Assembly: GCA_012845835.1 (NCBI GenBank)
Contig: JABAKD010000019.1
Span: 1,907,501 to 1,971,500 of the forward strand
From: Undaria pinnatifida
Lineage: Eukaryota; Sar; Phaeophyceae; Laminariales; Alariaceae
Length of the DNA stretch: 64,000 bases
Reading direction: 5' to 3'
Positions within the stretch are counted from its first letter, which is position 1, and each line of letters starts with the position of its first letter. The notes under the pieces were generated by a model. That model was given only the letters and a program-made list of their open reading frames with translations. It made no database searches and was not told the DNA's origin. This document shows positions 11,000 through 22,380 of the stretch, piece by piece. The position numbers and the translations under genes were made by a program.

Positions 11000-12020
11000 A
11001 GTTGTTGAAGGAGCAGAGGGACTCGTGTTTGCCCTACTGACTGTGTATACAGCAGGTTGCAAGTATCTTGCGAGAATTTTACGTAACTTGCGGCCTTTTT
11101 TATTTTTTGAGGCCGGATATCGATATCGCCAAAACCCGCCCCCCAGAGGCGGGACGCAAAAGTATCATGGCGACCCGGTAACACGTGGAAACAACAGTTG
11201 GACTCAATAGTCTTTAGATTAACCCTTCTTTATTAAAATGTTTGAAATGCACTTGCTACGTGAGATCGAGGATTTCGTCAAAACTGATCATTGCAATTTT
11301 GGGGATCATGCATCCCGACCAAAAGAACGACAAGCGCGATCTAATCGAGTCAAGCGTCAGGAAGAACGCGCAGCAGTGCACGCACCACTTTGCTGCGAGC
11401 TTGTGGTATGGTACAGCTTATCACATCGCAGTTCAGACACGCACCTTGCTGCGGCAGCCCAGGCTGTTTCGTGTGGCCGGTGCTGTGTTTGTCTATCTGC
11501 CTTGAAAGACAGATCGTGAAAAAATGATCTGATTATTTCCGTCGTATGTGTGACGGATAAATGAATCCCTTGAGACGCGAGAGGAAAAAACTGTCGCCAA
11601 CTCGTGTCGATTACAGCATCGGTCTTTCGAAGCAGCCCGACCGGGCTGCAGGTTGTTGGGGGGGGTTGTGCGAACTGCAACACTACGTGCGCGGCATGAC
11701 GATAACTGTAATGGTGTACGCTGTTCGTGAACAGTTGGGGCGTTTGCGATTTCCAAGTTCTGTTTTGGGCTGAAAATCTTATAATATTATAGTATTAGCA
11801 TTGGAACCGGCGAACCTCGTACTCTAGATCAAGGCGAACCAACCCAGGAGATAGATGCCTGCTGTAGGTCACAAATTAAAAAAAAACATTCAGGAAAATG
11901 TGTGTGTTTAACTGTTTTTTCGCTGATTTTTCGTAGGTTGATCCGACCTTGGCTTGTGACGTTTGACGGTTTCAATACTACTATTGTAGTATTAAAGGTT
12001 TTCCTACCCGACTCCAACCC
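11000..12020. other. No gene recognised
   Basis: A short head fragment of the 'TTTGCAAGCTG' family lies at about 11235-11310. Overlapping frames of 90-108 codons on both strands at 11240-11760 have no recognisable domain. Confidence 0.45.
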
Positions 12021-12029
12021 AACCAAAGT

Positions 12030-12420
12030 TAAAACATCGCAAACACTTAATTACTGTGGTTGTATATCGCAAAAACCCAATTACTGCTGTGGCTGTCGCT
12101 TTCTGGGTCGCTATCCCTGAATCCTGAAGCGGTTGAGGTGTACTGCTGCGAACATAATCCAACTCTACTTCCAAGCTGTTTGTCCCTGGAAAATGGGCGA
12201 ATCTACTGCATACATGATCGTACTCTATTACCAAGTTGTTTGTTCCTTGAAAGTGGGTGAAGCTGTAAAGGTCGAGGTTTTCCACTCCGAACAAACCCAA
12301 TCCTACTCTATTACCGAGGTGTTTGTGCCTGGAAAATGGGTGCAGTTGTCGAGGTTGAGGTTTACCGCTGTTAATCCTTTTCCAACTCCTACAAATATTC
12401 TAGTCTAACTCCAGGTGTTT
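12030..12420 (+). repeat. Degenerate ~75-90-bp repeat array 1
   Basis: The units contain variants of TACTGCTGCGAACATAATCC, AACTCTACTTCCAAGCTGTT and TGTCCCTGGAAAATGGG. The same family, with the typical words CTCTAATTCCAAGTAGTTTG and AAAACGTGGGTGCAGTTGTA, recurs at 15620-15940, 16430-16510, 19690-20560, 20930-21080, 22480-24200, 24650-24920 and 28080-28240. Confidence 0.65.
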
Positions 12421-12825
12421 TGTCTCCATGTCGGGAGTGCGGTGGTAGAAGGGTTAACATGTTCCGACAGTGCTCTATTTCGAAATCGTTTCTGGCCGAC
12501 ACGTGGGTACTGTCCTTAAGAAGATGGTTGCTTTGGTTCCGGGGGTCGTGTTACTGCTGTAGCTCAAAACGGGTTGCACTTGTTAAAACATGAGACATTG
12601 TTTGCTTTCGCGATTGTTTGGTGGCGCTGCCTGATAAGAGAGCAAACAAGCAGTGCGAGAGAAACGTATGTGACGGTGTTGGATATCGTATCGAAACTTT
12701 CTTTTGAGTGAAATATCGGTTTTTCCTATATATCGAAGTATGATATCGACTCTCGATCTGTCTAACTTTCGGTATGTCGAACGTTCGATATGTCGCATGC
12801 GAATTTTCGATGTATCGATGCAGAG

Positions 12826-12994
12826 TAGTGGTCCCTCTACAGCGCTGGTTGAGTAGTGCCGGTTGCCCGCATTGATGCCTGTAAAATCGCTTGGCACGAT
12901 CAGTAGTGGTAGTATGCGGATTAGTGCCAGTTGCCGATATAGTGCAGGTATTTCCCTCTACAGTGCACATACCGACTCTATAGAGGGACCACTA
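12826..12994. mobile_element. TA-flanked MITE, copy 1
   Basis: TA-GTGGTCCCTCTAC at the left and TAGAGGGACCAC-TA at the right form terminal inverted repeats flanked by TA, as in Tc1/mariner-derived MITEs. The interior contains repeated 'AGTGCCGGTTGCC'-like words. It is homologous to 44360-44522 and 45008-45153. Confidence 0.8.
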
Positions 12995-13033
12995 ATCAAT
13001 ATATCAAATTTTCCGTATGAGTACGTATAAAAA

Positions 13034-13816
13034 GTGATTCGCCTTCCATCCGACGGCATCCCCGTGCCTTTCACGCTCAACGCTATGTCGTCGAGGAAAG
13101 CTTCGATGGTATCGAATATCGAGATGTTATCGATTTTGCGTGTGCTTGTTGTTTACCTGTGTCGTATGGAATTCGATTCTCGTTCGATATCCAACGCTAA
13201 CGCACATACAGGATCATTATCCATGGATACTTTGATTTTTGGAAGTATCACACGCAACTTGCGAACATGGGTTTCCACGAAATTCTCGATCTCACAGCCG
13301 ACGTGTTTTCTCGTTTTTGATCGAGTACAAAGGGGAAGCGCTCGTACAGCAGCCGCAGCAGCAGCCGCAGCCGCCGCAGCCGCAGCAGCGGCAAGCAAGC
13401 AGTATCAGCAAGCAAGCAGTACCAGAAAGAAAGCGGAAGCAACAAAACAAATGCCGGCGACCCCACCCATATCGCACGCGCAAGACGAAATGTCTATACT
13501 ACCACCTTCCCGCCGGGAAGAGGAAGAAGGTCAGGAGTGCGCCGTTTGTGGCCGTGGCTTTGAAAGCATGCGTTTGAAGTGTTGTCGCCGCAATCGGACT
13601 AAAAACGGGAGACCTAAAATGCCGCCGATTACTAGGACAGGTATGATGCCCATGCTCTTCCTCTTTGTCGTAGTGATGCTAAGTAAAGCTGTTGACATAA
13701 GAAGGAACGAGGGTGTTAGTGGTGTTGGCGTTGATGGTGTTGGTGTTGCTGTTGCTGTTCCCTTTGTTGTTAGGGTCATGGGTTTGTGTGGCCTTGTTGG
13801 TGTTATTTGTACTTGA
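13034..13816 (+). CDS. Doubtful 260-codon ORF with GCA repeat
   Basis: The open frame has a polyalanine tract from a GCAGCC microsatellite (about 13345-13400), then SKQYQQASSTRKKAEATKQ, a Glu-rich stretch and ECAVCGRGFESMRLKCC (C-x2-C plus CC). Its 5' part overlaps a fragment of the 'TTTGCAAGCTG' family and its 3' part is a GTTGGTGTT repeat. It may therefore be a chance chimera. Only the middle section (about 13400-13620) looks protein-like. Confidence 0.2.
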   Translation: MIRLPSDGIPVPFTLNAMSSRKASMVSNIEMLSILRVLVVYLCRMEFDSRSISNANAHTGSLSMDTLIFGSITRNLRTWVSTKFSISQPTCFLVFDRVQRGSARTAAAAAAAAAAAAAAASKQYQQASSTRKKAEATKQMPATPPISHAQDEMSILPPSRREEEEGQECAVCGRGFESMRLKCCRRNRTKNGRPKMPPITRTGMMPMLFLFVVVMLSKAVDIRRNEGVSGVGVDGVGVAVAVPFVVRVMGLCGLVGVICT

Positions 13817-14736
13817 ACTGACGCTGACAATTTTTCCGATGTCTCTCTGCGTGTAGCAATCCAAGCGTATGGTCTCGTATTACCTGTATATATTTTTGCG
13901 TTGAATTGCCGTTGTACAGCCCTTATGGACTCGCGCTGACGTACGCGTTTCTCGGCCAAAAAACCCAAAGAGACGAGATGGAAGACGAGGATAGCAAAAA
14001 GGAACGAAGGATATTGCAGAAAGATTATGGACTGAAAGTTGCCCTTGGTAAATTTTTCTTTGTTCACCCTTGCGACGTCCACGGGGCTCATATATCTTCA
14101 AAGAGTAATACATCTGAAAGATAGCGCGACCGGCGTATCACGCAGCTTGCAAAGATGACTATCGGCCCTTGAATCGATCGAACTCACTGCTGAAGTCTTT
14201 GAAACCTTTTCGTGCAAAATTGAAAGACGTCAGCTTTGAGCACGGCCGATTGAATGGTTGAAACTCAACTTTGCAAGCTGCGTGGTACATTCCTATATTT
14301 CATTTTATTATATGGTGTTTGTGGATTACCCCACGAATCATCTTGTTCATTAATATTAAGAAAAAAGGGGAATGCCTGGGCGATCCCTTTTCACGTCTGG
14401 AAAAAAAAAATCCGTCCTTATTCCAAGCAAAATATCGTGCGCGCAGTTCGGAAGAGGTTAATCGTCGGCGTGTAGTGTGCGTGTCGACTCTCTTCCGCCA
14501 CCGAACACACGCAGCAGTTACACCGCCGCCAACTCGCCTCGTTCGCGTTTATGGTTTCGATTATGTTCGATCGACAGCCTTTTGCTCTGAACTCTTGCAA
14601 CTGGCTTGCGGAACTGCTCACCAACCTCGTAATCTGGACCGAGACACGACCGGTAGGTATGCGTGTGCGCTTTCAAGAATGGGGCATATCTACGCCACGT
14701 TTTCCGTTCGACGCAGTAGAACACCCTGCTTTTTTC

Positions 14737-14925
14737 GCAAGGCTTTCCCACGGGTCACGACCCAGCGGATCGAGTCCGGTCGAGTGGGAGGTTGGAAATC
14801 TCACGGAACAGGTCGAATGGAGTCGGGTCAGAAGGTGATGGAAATCTCACGGGTCGGACCGGGTCACCCTGACACGATCCGACCCGCGAGGAGAGGTCTG
14901 ATCCGTGAAAAGCCGTGCAAGTTTA
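14737..14925. mobile_element. 'GACCCG' MITE-like element, copy 1
   Basis: The ends resemble GGCTTTTCACGGGTC / GACCCGTGAAAAGCC (here AGGCTTTCCCACGGGTCACG and GATCCGTGAAAAGCCGTGC). The interior is rich in CGGGTCGGGTC and 'GAAATCTCACGG'. It is one of five copies (19828, 23580, 36707, 42278). Confidence 0.7.
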
Positions 14926-14999
14926 CTGTGTGTACTGCTCTAACGGTGGTACTGTTCAATCGCACGGGTACGGTATGTATACTACTGTCGTCTCTTATC

Positions 15000-16540
15000 C
15001 CTTCAGCGCCGCACTTCCGATATGATATACAAACACTTGGAGTTAGACTAGGATGATTTTGGGAGTTGGAAATGGGGTAACCTCTCTTGCGACTCGAAAC
15101 GTTATCCTACATACTTCGAAGCAGTTTGTCCGAAAAACGCCAGTGCAGTCCTATAGGGGTTATAGAAACACGGTTCGTTAGGTATCACATGATACACCTG
15201 GCACACGGGCACCAGGTATCTCCCATGTTTTGTTTTGTGTTCTTCGCATTGAACTTGTTATTTCTACCCATGCACGTCCAGCACAGCCAGTGTACTTGCC
15301 GATGCCTCGTCATAAAGTGAGAAGAAAAAGCCTGTTGTTACCACGTACGAGACGGAAATATGATAAAAGCAATCAATCACACATATTATGTTTCACCTGT
15401 TTGTGCTGGATGGAGACTGGTGGAAGAGCACAAACACACCCATTTCTGGTTCTGTTACGAATGTCATGCCAGGGATGTTTCGACGTCATATCATACTGTA
15501 CGAAATGTCCCTGCCCGCTGCCAGCATGCCCCCCCCCCCATGGGCTACACTCCCAACACTTTCACGCGCTAATTCCGAGTGTAACCCTATTTCATCGTAT
15601 TGTTATAATATGGTGTTATAACCGTTTCGCTGGACTGTACGAAACCTCGCTGCCCGCTGCAGCACCCCCCCCCCTCCCGGCCTGCTATATAGTACGAAAA
15701 CGATCGCACGTTATTTCCGAGTGGTTTATCCCCGAAACCGTAGTGCAGTTGCCAAGGTTACCCTCTTTAGCACTGCATCCTTGTTTTTGCCACAATTTTT
15801 TGGAATAAGTGTGGTCCCCCCCCCCCCCCCCCCCCCCCAGGTATATAAAGGGTTAAGGTGTGCTATTGATGGTGCCAACATGACCCTGCTCTGGTTCCAA
15901 GTAGTGTTTGCCAAGAACGTTGGCGAGATCTCCTTGCCACTCTAAAACTTGTTTTTGTTTTTGCTCGTCCGCTCTATTATCTTCGCACCTTTCTTTCTCC
16001 CTTCTCCCTCCCTAGACGCTGCTCAGATCATCGGGGTTGGGGTCATTAGGCAGGCTCTTCTCCCCTATCCCCACTACGGTACACGCCTTCTTCTTATCGC
16101 GAGAAGACTCCAGTTATTTCTTCCCTCGTCGCCTCGCATCGAATTAGAACTGCAGCACTAAATTGCAAGCCACGCGCTATTATCAGTGTTTTTAGTGCTT
16201 GGAGGTGAAAAGCGTTGTCGGACCAACCCCATTAGACTACACCTCCATTTAGATTGACCAACCCTAATCCCACCCTGATCCCTGATTCCGCCGCCTTCAA
16301 TTCCGAGGCTAGGTTAGGGCTTAGGTTAGGGCTTAGGCTTCTGGTTGGGTCGGGACTTGATGCCCCACGAAGGCCGTGAGCACGCAGGCGCCAGCCGTAG
16401 TCGTGTGGCCTGCAACTAGTGCTGCGGTTTTAGGATTGTTTTGTAATTAAGTTTGTGGCTAAAACGTGGGTGCAGTTGTAAATGTTAAGGTTTGCTACAG
16501 CAAGCATGATCCTGCTCTTTATCAACGTAGTTCGTCATCA
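15000..16540. other. No gene recognised; long poly-C run
   Basis: Repeated CGCTGGACTGTACGAAACC / ACTGTACGAAATGTCC blocks (15495-15665) are each followed by a poly-C run. A run of about 20 C sits at 15817-15838. GTTAGGGCTTAGG doublets occur at 16313-16340; these are too short to be telomeric. Low-level matches to the ~75-90-bp family are present. Confidence 0.5.
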
Positions 16541-16544
16541 AAAT

Positions 16545-16800
16545 ACAAGTGCTCCGCTCCGCGGGCGGCTGACACCGCCCGCTTCGCTCGCGCAAGGAAT
16601 AATGCAACTGAAATATGTACGTAACGGGGGCAGAAAGAAGAGGCCCATGATTTGGTGTGACTATTGAATTGATAATGCCAAGAGCTGCTTGTGCAGAGCT
16701 ACTAATAGTTGCCCTGTGCTGTGCACTATGTGCTGTGTGCTTGTTGGCGATGTCACATTCTGATCGGCAGAGCGGGTGTAGTTTGCGAGGGAAAAAAACT
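16545..16800 (+). repeat. ~250-bp dispersed repeat, copy 1
   Basis: CTCCGCTCCGCGGGCGGCTG and CACCGCCCGCTTCGCTCGCG form a GC-rich hairpin. GATAATGCCAAGAGCTGCTT and TTGGCGATGTCACATTCTG follow. Matches 48585-48800 in order. Confidence 0.75.
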
Positions 16801-17029
16801 TAGGGACCGAGAGAGGATAATCAGCTTTGAAGAAAGCTAGAAGGAGTACAAAAACACGCACATACCGGTACCTGGTACCTGGTATTTCGCGTCATGTACC
16901 TGGTGCTGCTGTATGTTCGAAAGAAAGCACAGCGCAGCATGGAACAACACCTCACCGCAGGTAAGGCACGGCACCGCACGGCACCGCACGGCGCTGCGCT
17001 GCCATTAGTGGAGCTGAGCTGGGGGGGGG

Positions 17030-19145
17030 GGGAGCGTACTCGTTTGTTGCTTGCCTTAGTCACTTGACCATTGACCAGGCATCCATTTCGAGACGGAGCA
17101 CCGTTCCTACTCCTAATAGAGACACCTCCAACATTTGGGCGCTCGTTACGCTTCTTCCATATACTACATAGAAACTGTTGCCTATTCTATCCCCGTCCTG
17201 TTTCGCCGTCTGCGGCCACCACCTATCTCCTAGGATAGCGATCGTTTTCTCGCTTCTGTCCAGTCTACCAAACTCTTCCGTGTCACGTACGTCTAATTTC
17301 CTCGTCTCCTCTAACGCATCCCGTTCCTTCTTGCATATTTCACATTCTATGTAAGTCCTACTCTTTATTGTTGTGCCACACGGGCACATATTTGTAGCCA
17401 CGTCCTCCTCCTTCAGACTACTGGTATATCTCTTTCTTCTTTCTGGTAGATCCAGGTCCCCTACACGAAATCGCAGTGTCAGCTTTTTCGCGTAGTCCAT
17501 TGGGCCGTGCAGATCCTTCCAATATTTTCCCTCAACCCCCCGTATGTCTCAAGGCCATTTCTTACACTGTCGGATTCCTGGACTTTTTTTCGGCTGGATT
17601 CTTCTGGTCGTTCTTGTCGTCAGTCGAGTCGATTTTGTAGTTTTTGTGCTCTTCCTAGAGGCGGTTGGTGTGAGGGAGTACTGCCGTATGGCTGTCGACA
17701 ATTGGTTGGCAGCTCTGTGCTTCGCGCGTTCTGCGCGAGCAACTCGTGCTCGCGCTCGACGAACCTTCGTCCCAGCGAGTTGGTGGCTTTGGGCTTGTAG
17801 CAGAAAGCTACGTTCGTGGAGTTGCACTCAGCCGAGAGCCGCCAAAGCTACAGCAGGCGTAGCCATTTGTTGGCAAAATGGGATTGATACCGCGCGCTGC
17901 TGCCGTCGTGTGATACACGCTGCTGGCGAGCGGAGCTAGGAATGCGCCACGCTGACTTGCGGCGAGAAGCAACAGCAGTGATAGCCAAGCCAGCGTCATC
18001 GCCTTGTATGATACTGTGCTGTGTGGTACTTGGTGTGGGTATGTGGGCATATGGGTGTGTGGGCATATGGGTGTGTGTTTGGTGGTGGGATGTCGATGCG
18101 ATGGGTTACAAAAACACGTGTGAAACCTTTTCGACTGAGTTTTTCGACTGGATTCCCCAGTCGGAAAACTTAGTCGAAAAGGCCCTTTTTCGACTGTAAG
18201 AAGGCCCGATTTGGGCTTCAGTCGAAAAAAGGCCGTTTTAGACTGACATGTCCGACTGTGTAAGAAATGGCCTAAGTGCGTCTCCTCTTTCTCCTTATTC
18301 CTTAGCGCTTGTCTTCCCTTTCTTCTGTTATTTATTTTACTTCCGTCTTGTACCCGCCAAACTCCTCTATAGACAGTACCTCTTCTCGGTCTCCCCCTAA
18401 ATCCTTCCATATTTTCTCGACTACATTATCCCATCTTGTTCCAGCTCGCCCTTTTGTTGCATTTTGCCCCCATACAGCGTAATCAACTACGGCTGGCAAC
18501 CTCTTTTCTGGCATATTATTTTATTTGTATTGTCATTTCAACTTTCTCATGCCTCTATTTGTTTTACGTAGGTACATTCCTGGTTCTGCTCTTAATACCG
18601 CACTACCCGTCGTACTTGAGCATCCTAGTATCTTTTTAGCTGCTGTCATCTGCACTGCTGTTTCCAGTTGTTTTACGAACTTGGCGTTCCCTTCCCATAC
18701 TTCTCCTGCATGCTCTTAACGTTGGTGCAATCACGTTAATCAGAACACATCTTTTAATCGTAGTGTCAACGTGCGGGTCTGTTAGGATCGCATCCATCTT
18801 GTCTACTTATGATTTACCCTTCCCTATTACTTTCGCCATGTGTGCATCCCAAGAGCAGTCCTTTGAGATCTCTACGCCAACGTACGTATATTGGTCTACG
18901 ATCAGTAGTTCATCTTCTCCCCACTTCCATTTGAAATTTACCCGGACTCACCCTATCTTCGTTACATACAACTACTGCACATTTTTTCACGTTCGCTGTC
19001 ATTCTCTATTTCCTAGCGTACCCTAGTGCTTTCTATATCTGTTTCTGCAATCCTTCGGGTTTTTCTGATATCCCAATGAAATGATCCGCTAACATCAACC
19101 CCGACACTGTATCTTCCCCCAGTTTTATTGTGATTCGACAAAATT
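17030..19145 (-). pseudogene. LINE (non-LTR retrotransposon) ORF2 relic, split by an inserted element
   Basis: Minus-strand fragments match the 3' part of one non-LTR reverse transcriptase family, the same family as the copy at 21392-22380. The pieces are a degraded RT segment (about 19145-18525, many stops), then PEKRLPAVVDYAVWG and GRAGTRWDNVVEKIWKDLGG (18514-18332), and the C-terminal piece MDYAKKLTLRFRVGDLDLPE with a CPCGTT zinc-knuckle-like motif and GDRWWPQTAKQDGDRIG (17500-17060). The 720-bp element at 17553-18272 lies between the pieces. Just past the stop is a poly-C tract in element orientation (G run at about 17020-17032). It is 5' truncated and dead. Confidence 0.8.
17553..18272. 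mobile_element. 720-bp TIR element, copy A, nested in the LINE
   Basis: The ends GGCCATTTCTTACACTGTCG (left) and CGACTGTGTAAGAAATGGCC (right) are ~20-bp inverted repeats. Removing the element rejoins the LINE coding sequence. The interior has repeated CAGTCGAAAA / TTTTCGACTG words and GGCCCGATTTGGGC. The flanks CAA / TAA suggest a decayed 3-bp target duplication. The related copy is at 50148-50969. I see no transposase. Confidence 0.78.
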
Positions 19146-19689
19146 AGAGTCAAGGACAGCAAAGCACTCACCCACACGGCACAGAACGACACAGCAACAG
19201 CACAGCATCGCACAGTACCGCACCGCACGGTAGGGCACGGCAGAGCACGCCAGGGAACGACACTGCACGGCGCTGCGCTGCTGAGCTAACGCTGCTTTGC
19301 AGAGCTGAGCGGATGATGTGATGAGCCAAGCTGGTGATATCATCAGGCTGGGCCTCTGGTATGATGAAAGCTTTCGTTAAAAGAAAAACTGGACCGTTCC
19401 GCAAGTACCGAAAAGAGACGGTGTCCAGGTAGTATGTGGTATTCCCAATAAACAGGAGTTTCAAACATAAGGGAAGCAAGAATTTCAACTTCCCCCAAAA
19501 AAATACTGTTGAAAACTTGAAATTTGAAAGAAAACATAAAAGCTCTGAGAAGCGCTGTTTCAGGCATCCAAGCCTGCTCAGCTGTCCGGAGAGGATAATG
19601 CCTTGAAGTTAGTGTGGAAAGCGAAAAAATGGAGGCTTCACAAGGCCTCTCGTGAGATCGATATTTTATAAAAAATATTTCAAGGACGA

Positions 19690-20560
19690 TATTTATACGT
19701 GGTTGTGTGGGTGCAGTTGATGTTTTTTTGTACTAAAATAAAAACACGAGCTTACTCCAAGTTGTCTGTCCCCAAAAGATGGGTGCGGTTGTACAGATCA
19801 AGACCTACTGCTGCGAATATTACCAGAGCTTTTGGCGGGTCGGGTCTTTTCTCGCAGGTCGGATCGGGACAGGGTGACCCGTGAGATTTGAAAACCTCCG
19901 GATCCGACCGGACCCAACGCTTGAAGTTTCGGACACCTCCTGACCGGACCCGACTCGAACCGCGTTATTTTGAAAGCCTCCTGGCCGGGACGGGTCAGGG
20001 CCCGTGAAAAGCCCTGACTATTACCGCAGTCTGGTCCCAAATAGTTTGTCCCCCGCACATGGGGTGCAGTTGTAAATGCTAAGGTTTGCTACGTACTGCA
20101 AACGTGATCCTGCTTGTTCGTAGTTCCAAAATATTAAGTTTGTTCCAAGGACGTGGGTCCCGCTGTAAAGGTGTGCTCTTAACCCCTTCAGAACCCCAAA
20201 CCCCTCCCTGTACTACTTCCAAGTAATTTGTCCCCGAAAACGGGTTTCCAACTGTGAAGGCGTCAATAGTAGAGCTGCAAACATTATCTTAGTCTAATTC
20301 CAAGTAGTCTGTTTGTCCTCCAAACGCGTGGACCGTTGTAAAAGTTGACCGCTGCATACCTGATCCTACTGAAATTCCAGGTGGAAGATTGAACGAAATG
20401 AATCTGGAGTGTGCGTGGAGCAGAGGTACCCAATAGTTTGTTTCCAAAACGTGGGAGCGGTTATTGTTGAAGGCTTTGTTTTGCTACTGCAAAACAGGGT
20501 CCTGCTCTAGTTCCAAGTGGTGTCTCCCAAAACGCGGGTTTAGTTTTGTTAATGTGTCCT
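19690..20560 (+). repeat. Degenerate ~75-90-bp repeat array 2
   Basis: At least eight diverged units marked by TCCAAGTAGTCTGTTTG-, AAATAGTTTGTCCCCCGC- and ACGTGGGAGCGGTT-type words. A 'GACCCG' element is inserted at 19828-20015. Confidence 0.65.
19828..20015. mobile_element. 'GACCCG' MITE-like element, copy 2
   Basis: Left end AGCTTTTGGCGGGTCGGGTC, right end GGGCCCGTGAAAAGCCCTG. The interior includes GAAGTTTCGGACACCTCC in reverse orientation relative to copy 1. Confidence 0.65.
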
Positions 20561-21391
20561 GTCGACGACGCCATTGTAGGACGGTGCCCCTATCAATAGC
20601 AAGTTCTTTTCTTGCGTTGGTATGGCGTGGAGGACATACCGAGGAGGGCTGGTACCTCGGGTTGGCACGGAACGGAGTCTGGGGGACCTCTGGTGACCTT
20701 GAACTTGTGTGTAATGAGGCGGTACTATGCAAAGATGTCGGTTGACGGTGTTGACGGTCTAGTTTTGTCCGGCCTTGACGTGATATACTGGTTCTAGTAT
20801 GGAGCGGAGCGATCCTTGACGGTTGTCCCGTCGAAAGTCAAGAGCGCCGCCAACCGACATCTTTGGTACTGTCTACGTCGTAGGGGAAAGGGATCTGGTA
20901 TCCACAAGACTGCTACTGTCAACATATCACCATGCTTTGATTCCAAGTATTTTGCCACCAAACGTGGGTGCAGTCGAATGATACAGGTTGTTTGTACGTT
21001 TTCTACTTCTGACGTGATGCTAGTATAATTCCAAGTAGTTCGTTTGTCCCCGAAATGTAGGTGCAGTTGTAAATGTTCGGGTTTACTATTTTGCACACGT
21101 CGGATCGATTACCAATCTCCACTTGATGGTCTAGATCTTTCAGAGAAAATCTGTGTGGCTTAGTTCATGTCACCGGATGAGAGCTGTACGATCTGCATGA
21201 TCTGGCAAATGTTTTTAGGGTTGGATCTGCACTCTCTACATACAAGATCCTGCACAACGTCTCATAATGGCGGAATCAGGATGTACTGTAGATTATCTAG
21301 ATCGTCATACGTATGTGCGAGTTGCGCTATTAATACTAATGTTTGCAAGCATTACCCTACTCTAGCTCTGACTTCCCCCCCCCCCTCTGCA

Positions 21392-22380
21392 TAAAAATGT
21401 AGTCTGATGAACGTGATTGTACCAAAGTTGGAGTGTGCAGGAGAAGTATGGGAAGGGAACGCGAAGTTCGTCAAACAACTGGAAACCGTGCAGATGACAG
21501 CAGCTAAATCCATACTAGGATGCTCAAGTAGATCGAGTAATACAGTATTAAGAGCAGAACCAGGGACGTACCCACTTGAAACAAATAGAGACGCGAGGAA
21601 GTTGAAATGGCAATACAACGAAAATAATGTGCCAGAAAAGAGGTTGCCAGCCATAGTTGATAAGGCTGTATGGGAGAAAATAACAAAAGGGCGAGCTGGA
21701 ACAAGATGGGATAATGTAGTCGAGAAAATATGGAACGATATTGAGGGAGACCAAGGAGAGGTACTGTCTATAGAGAAGTTTGGCGGGTACAAGACAGAAG
21801 TAAAATAAATAATAGAAGAAAAGGAAGACAAGCGCTAAGAAAACATGTACGGGGGGTTGAGGGAAGATATTGGCATGAAAACCTATCTGCACGGCCCAAT
21901 GGACTACGCGAAAAAGCTGACACTGCGATTTAGTGTAGGGGACCTGGACCTACCAGGAAGAAAAGAGATATACCAGTAGTCGGGAGGAGGACGTGGCTAC
22001 AAATATGTGCCCGTGTGGCACAACAAAAGAGAGTAGGGCTCACACGGTAGGAGAACGTGAAATATACAATTGAGAAACGGGATGCGTTCGAGGAGACGAG
22101 GAAATTAGACGTATGTGACATGGAAGAGTTTAGTAAACTAAAGAGTAGCGAGAAAACGATCGCTATCCTAGGAGATAGATGGTGGCCGCAGACGGCGAAA
22201 CAGGACGGGGATAAGATAAGCGAACAGAGTCTATGTAGTGTATGGAAGAAGCGTAACGAGCGCCCAAATGTTGGAGGTGTCTCTATTAGGAGTAGGAACG
22301 GGGCTCCGTCTCGAAAGGAATGCGTGGTCAATGGTCAAGTGACTAAGGCAAGCAGCAAATGAGTACCGCCCCCCGCCCCC
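21392..22380 (+). pseudogene. LINE ORF2 C-terminal relic
   Basis: The 3' end of a non-LTR reverse transcriptase ORF. An open stretch at 21407-21808 reads IVPKLECAGEVWEGNAKFVK and QLETVQMTAAKSILGCSS, then GRAGTRWDNVVEKIW (the usual region after the RT palm, thumb-like). The frame then breaks several times. GDRWWPQTAKQDGDKIS and NERPNVGGVSIRSRNGAPSR end at 22362. A C-rich tail (about 22366-22383) follows the stop, as in the other copy. It is truncated at the 5' end, where it abuts a poly-C run. Confidence 0.85.

Noticed and set aside
14271-15056. 261-codon plus-strand ORF
   Set aside because: It runs through a 'TTTGCAAGCTG' fragment at its 5' end and a 'GACCCG' element at its 3' end, so it is a chimera of repeats with no domain.
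16313-16340. Telomere-like GGTTAGGGCTTAGG
   Set aside because: Only two or three imperfect units inside ordinary sequence; not a telomere.
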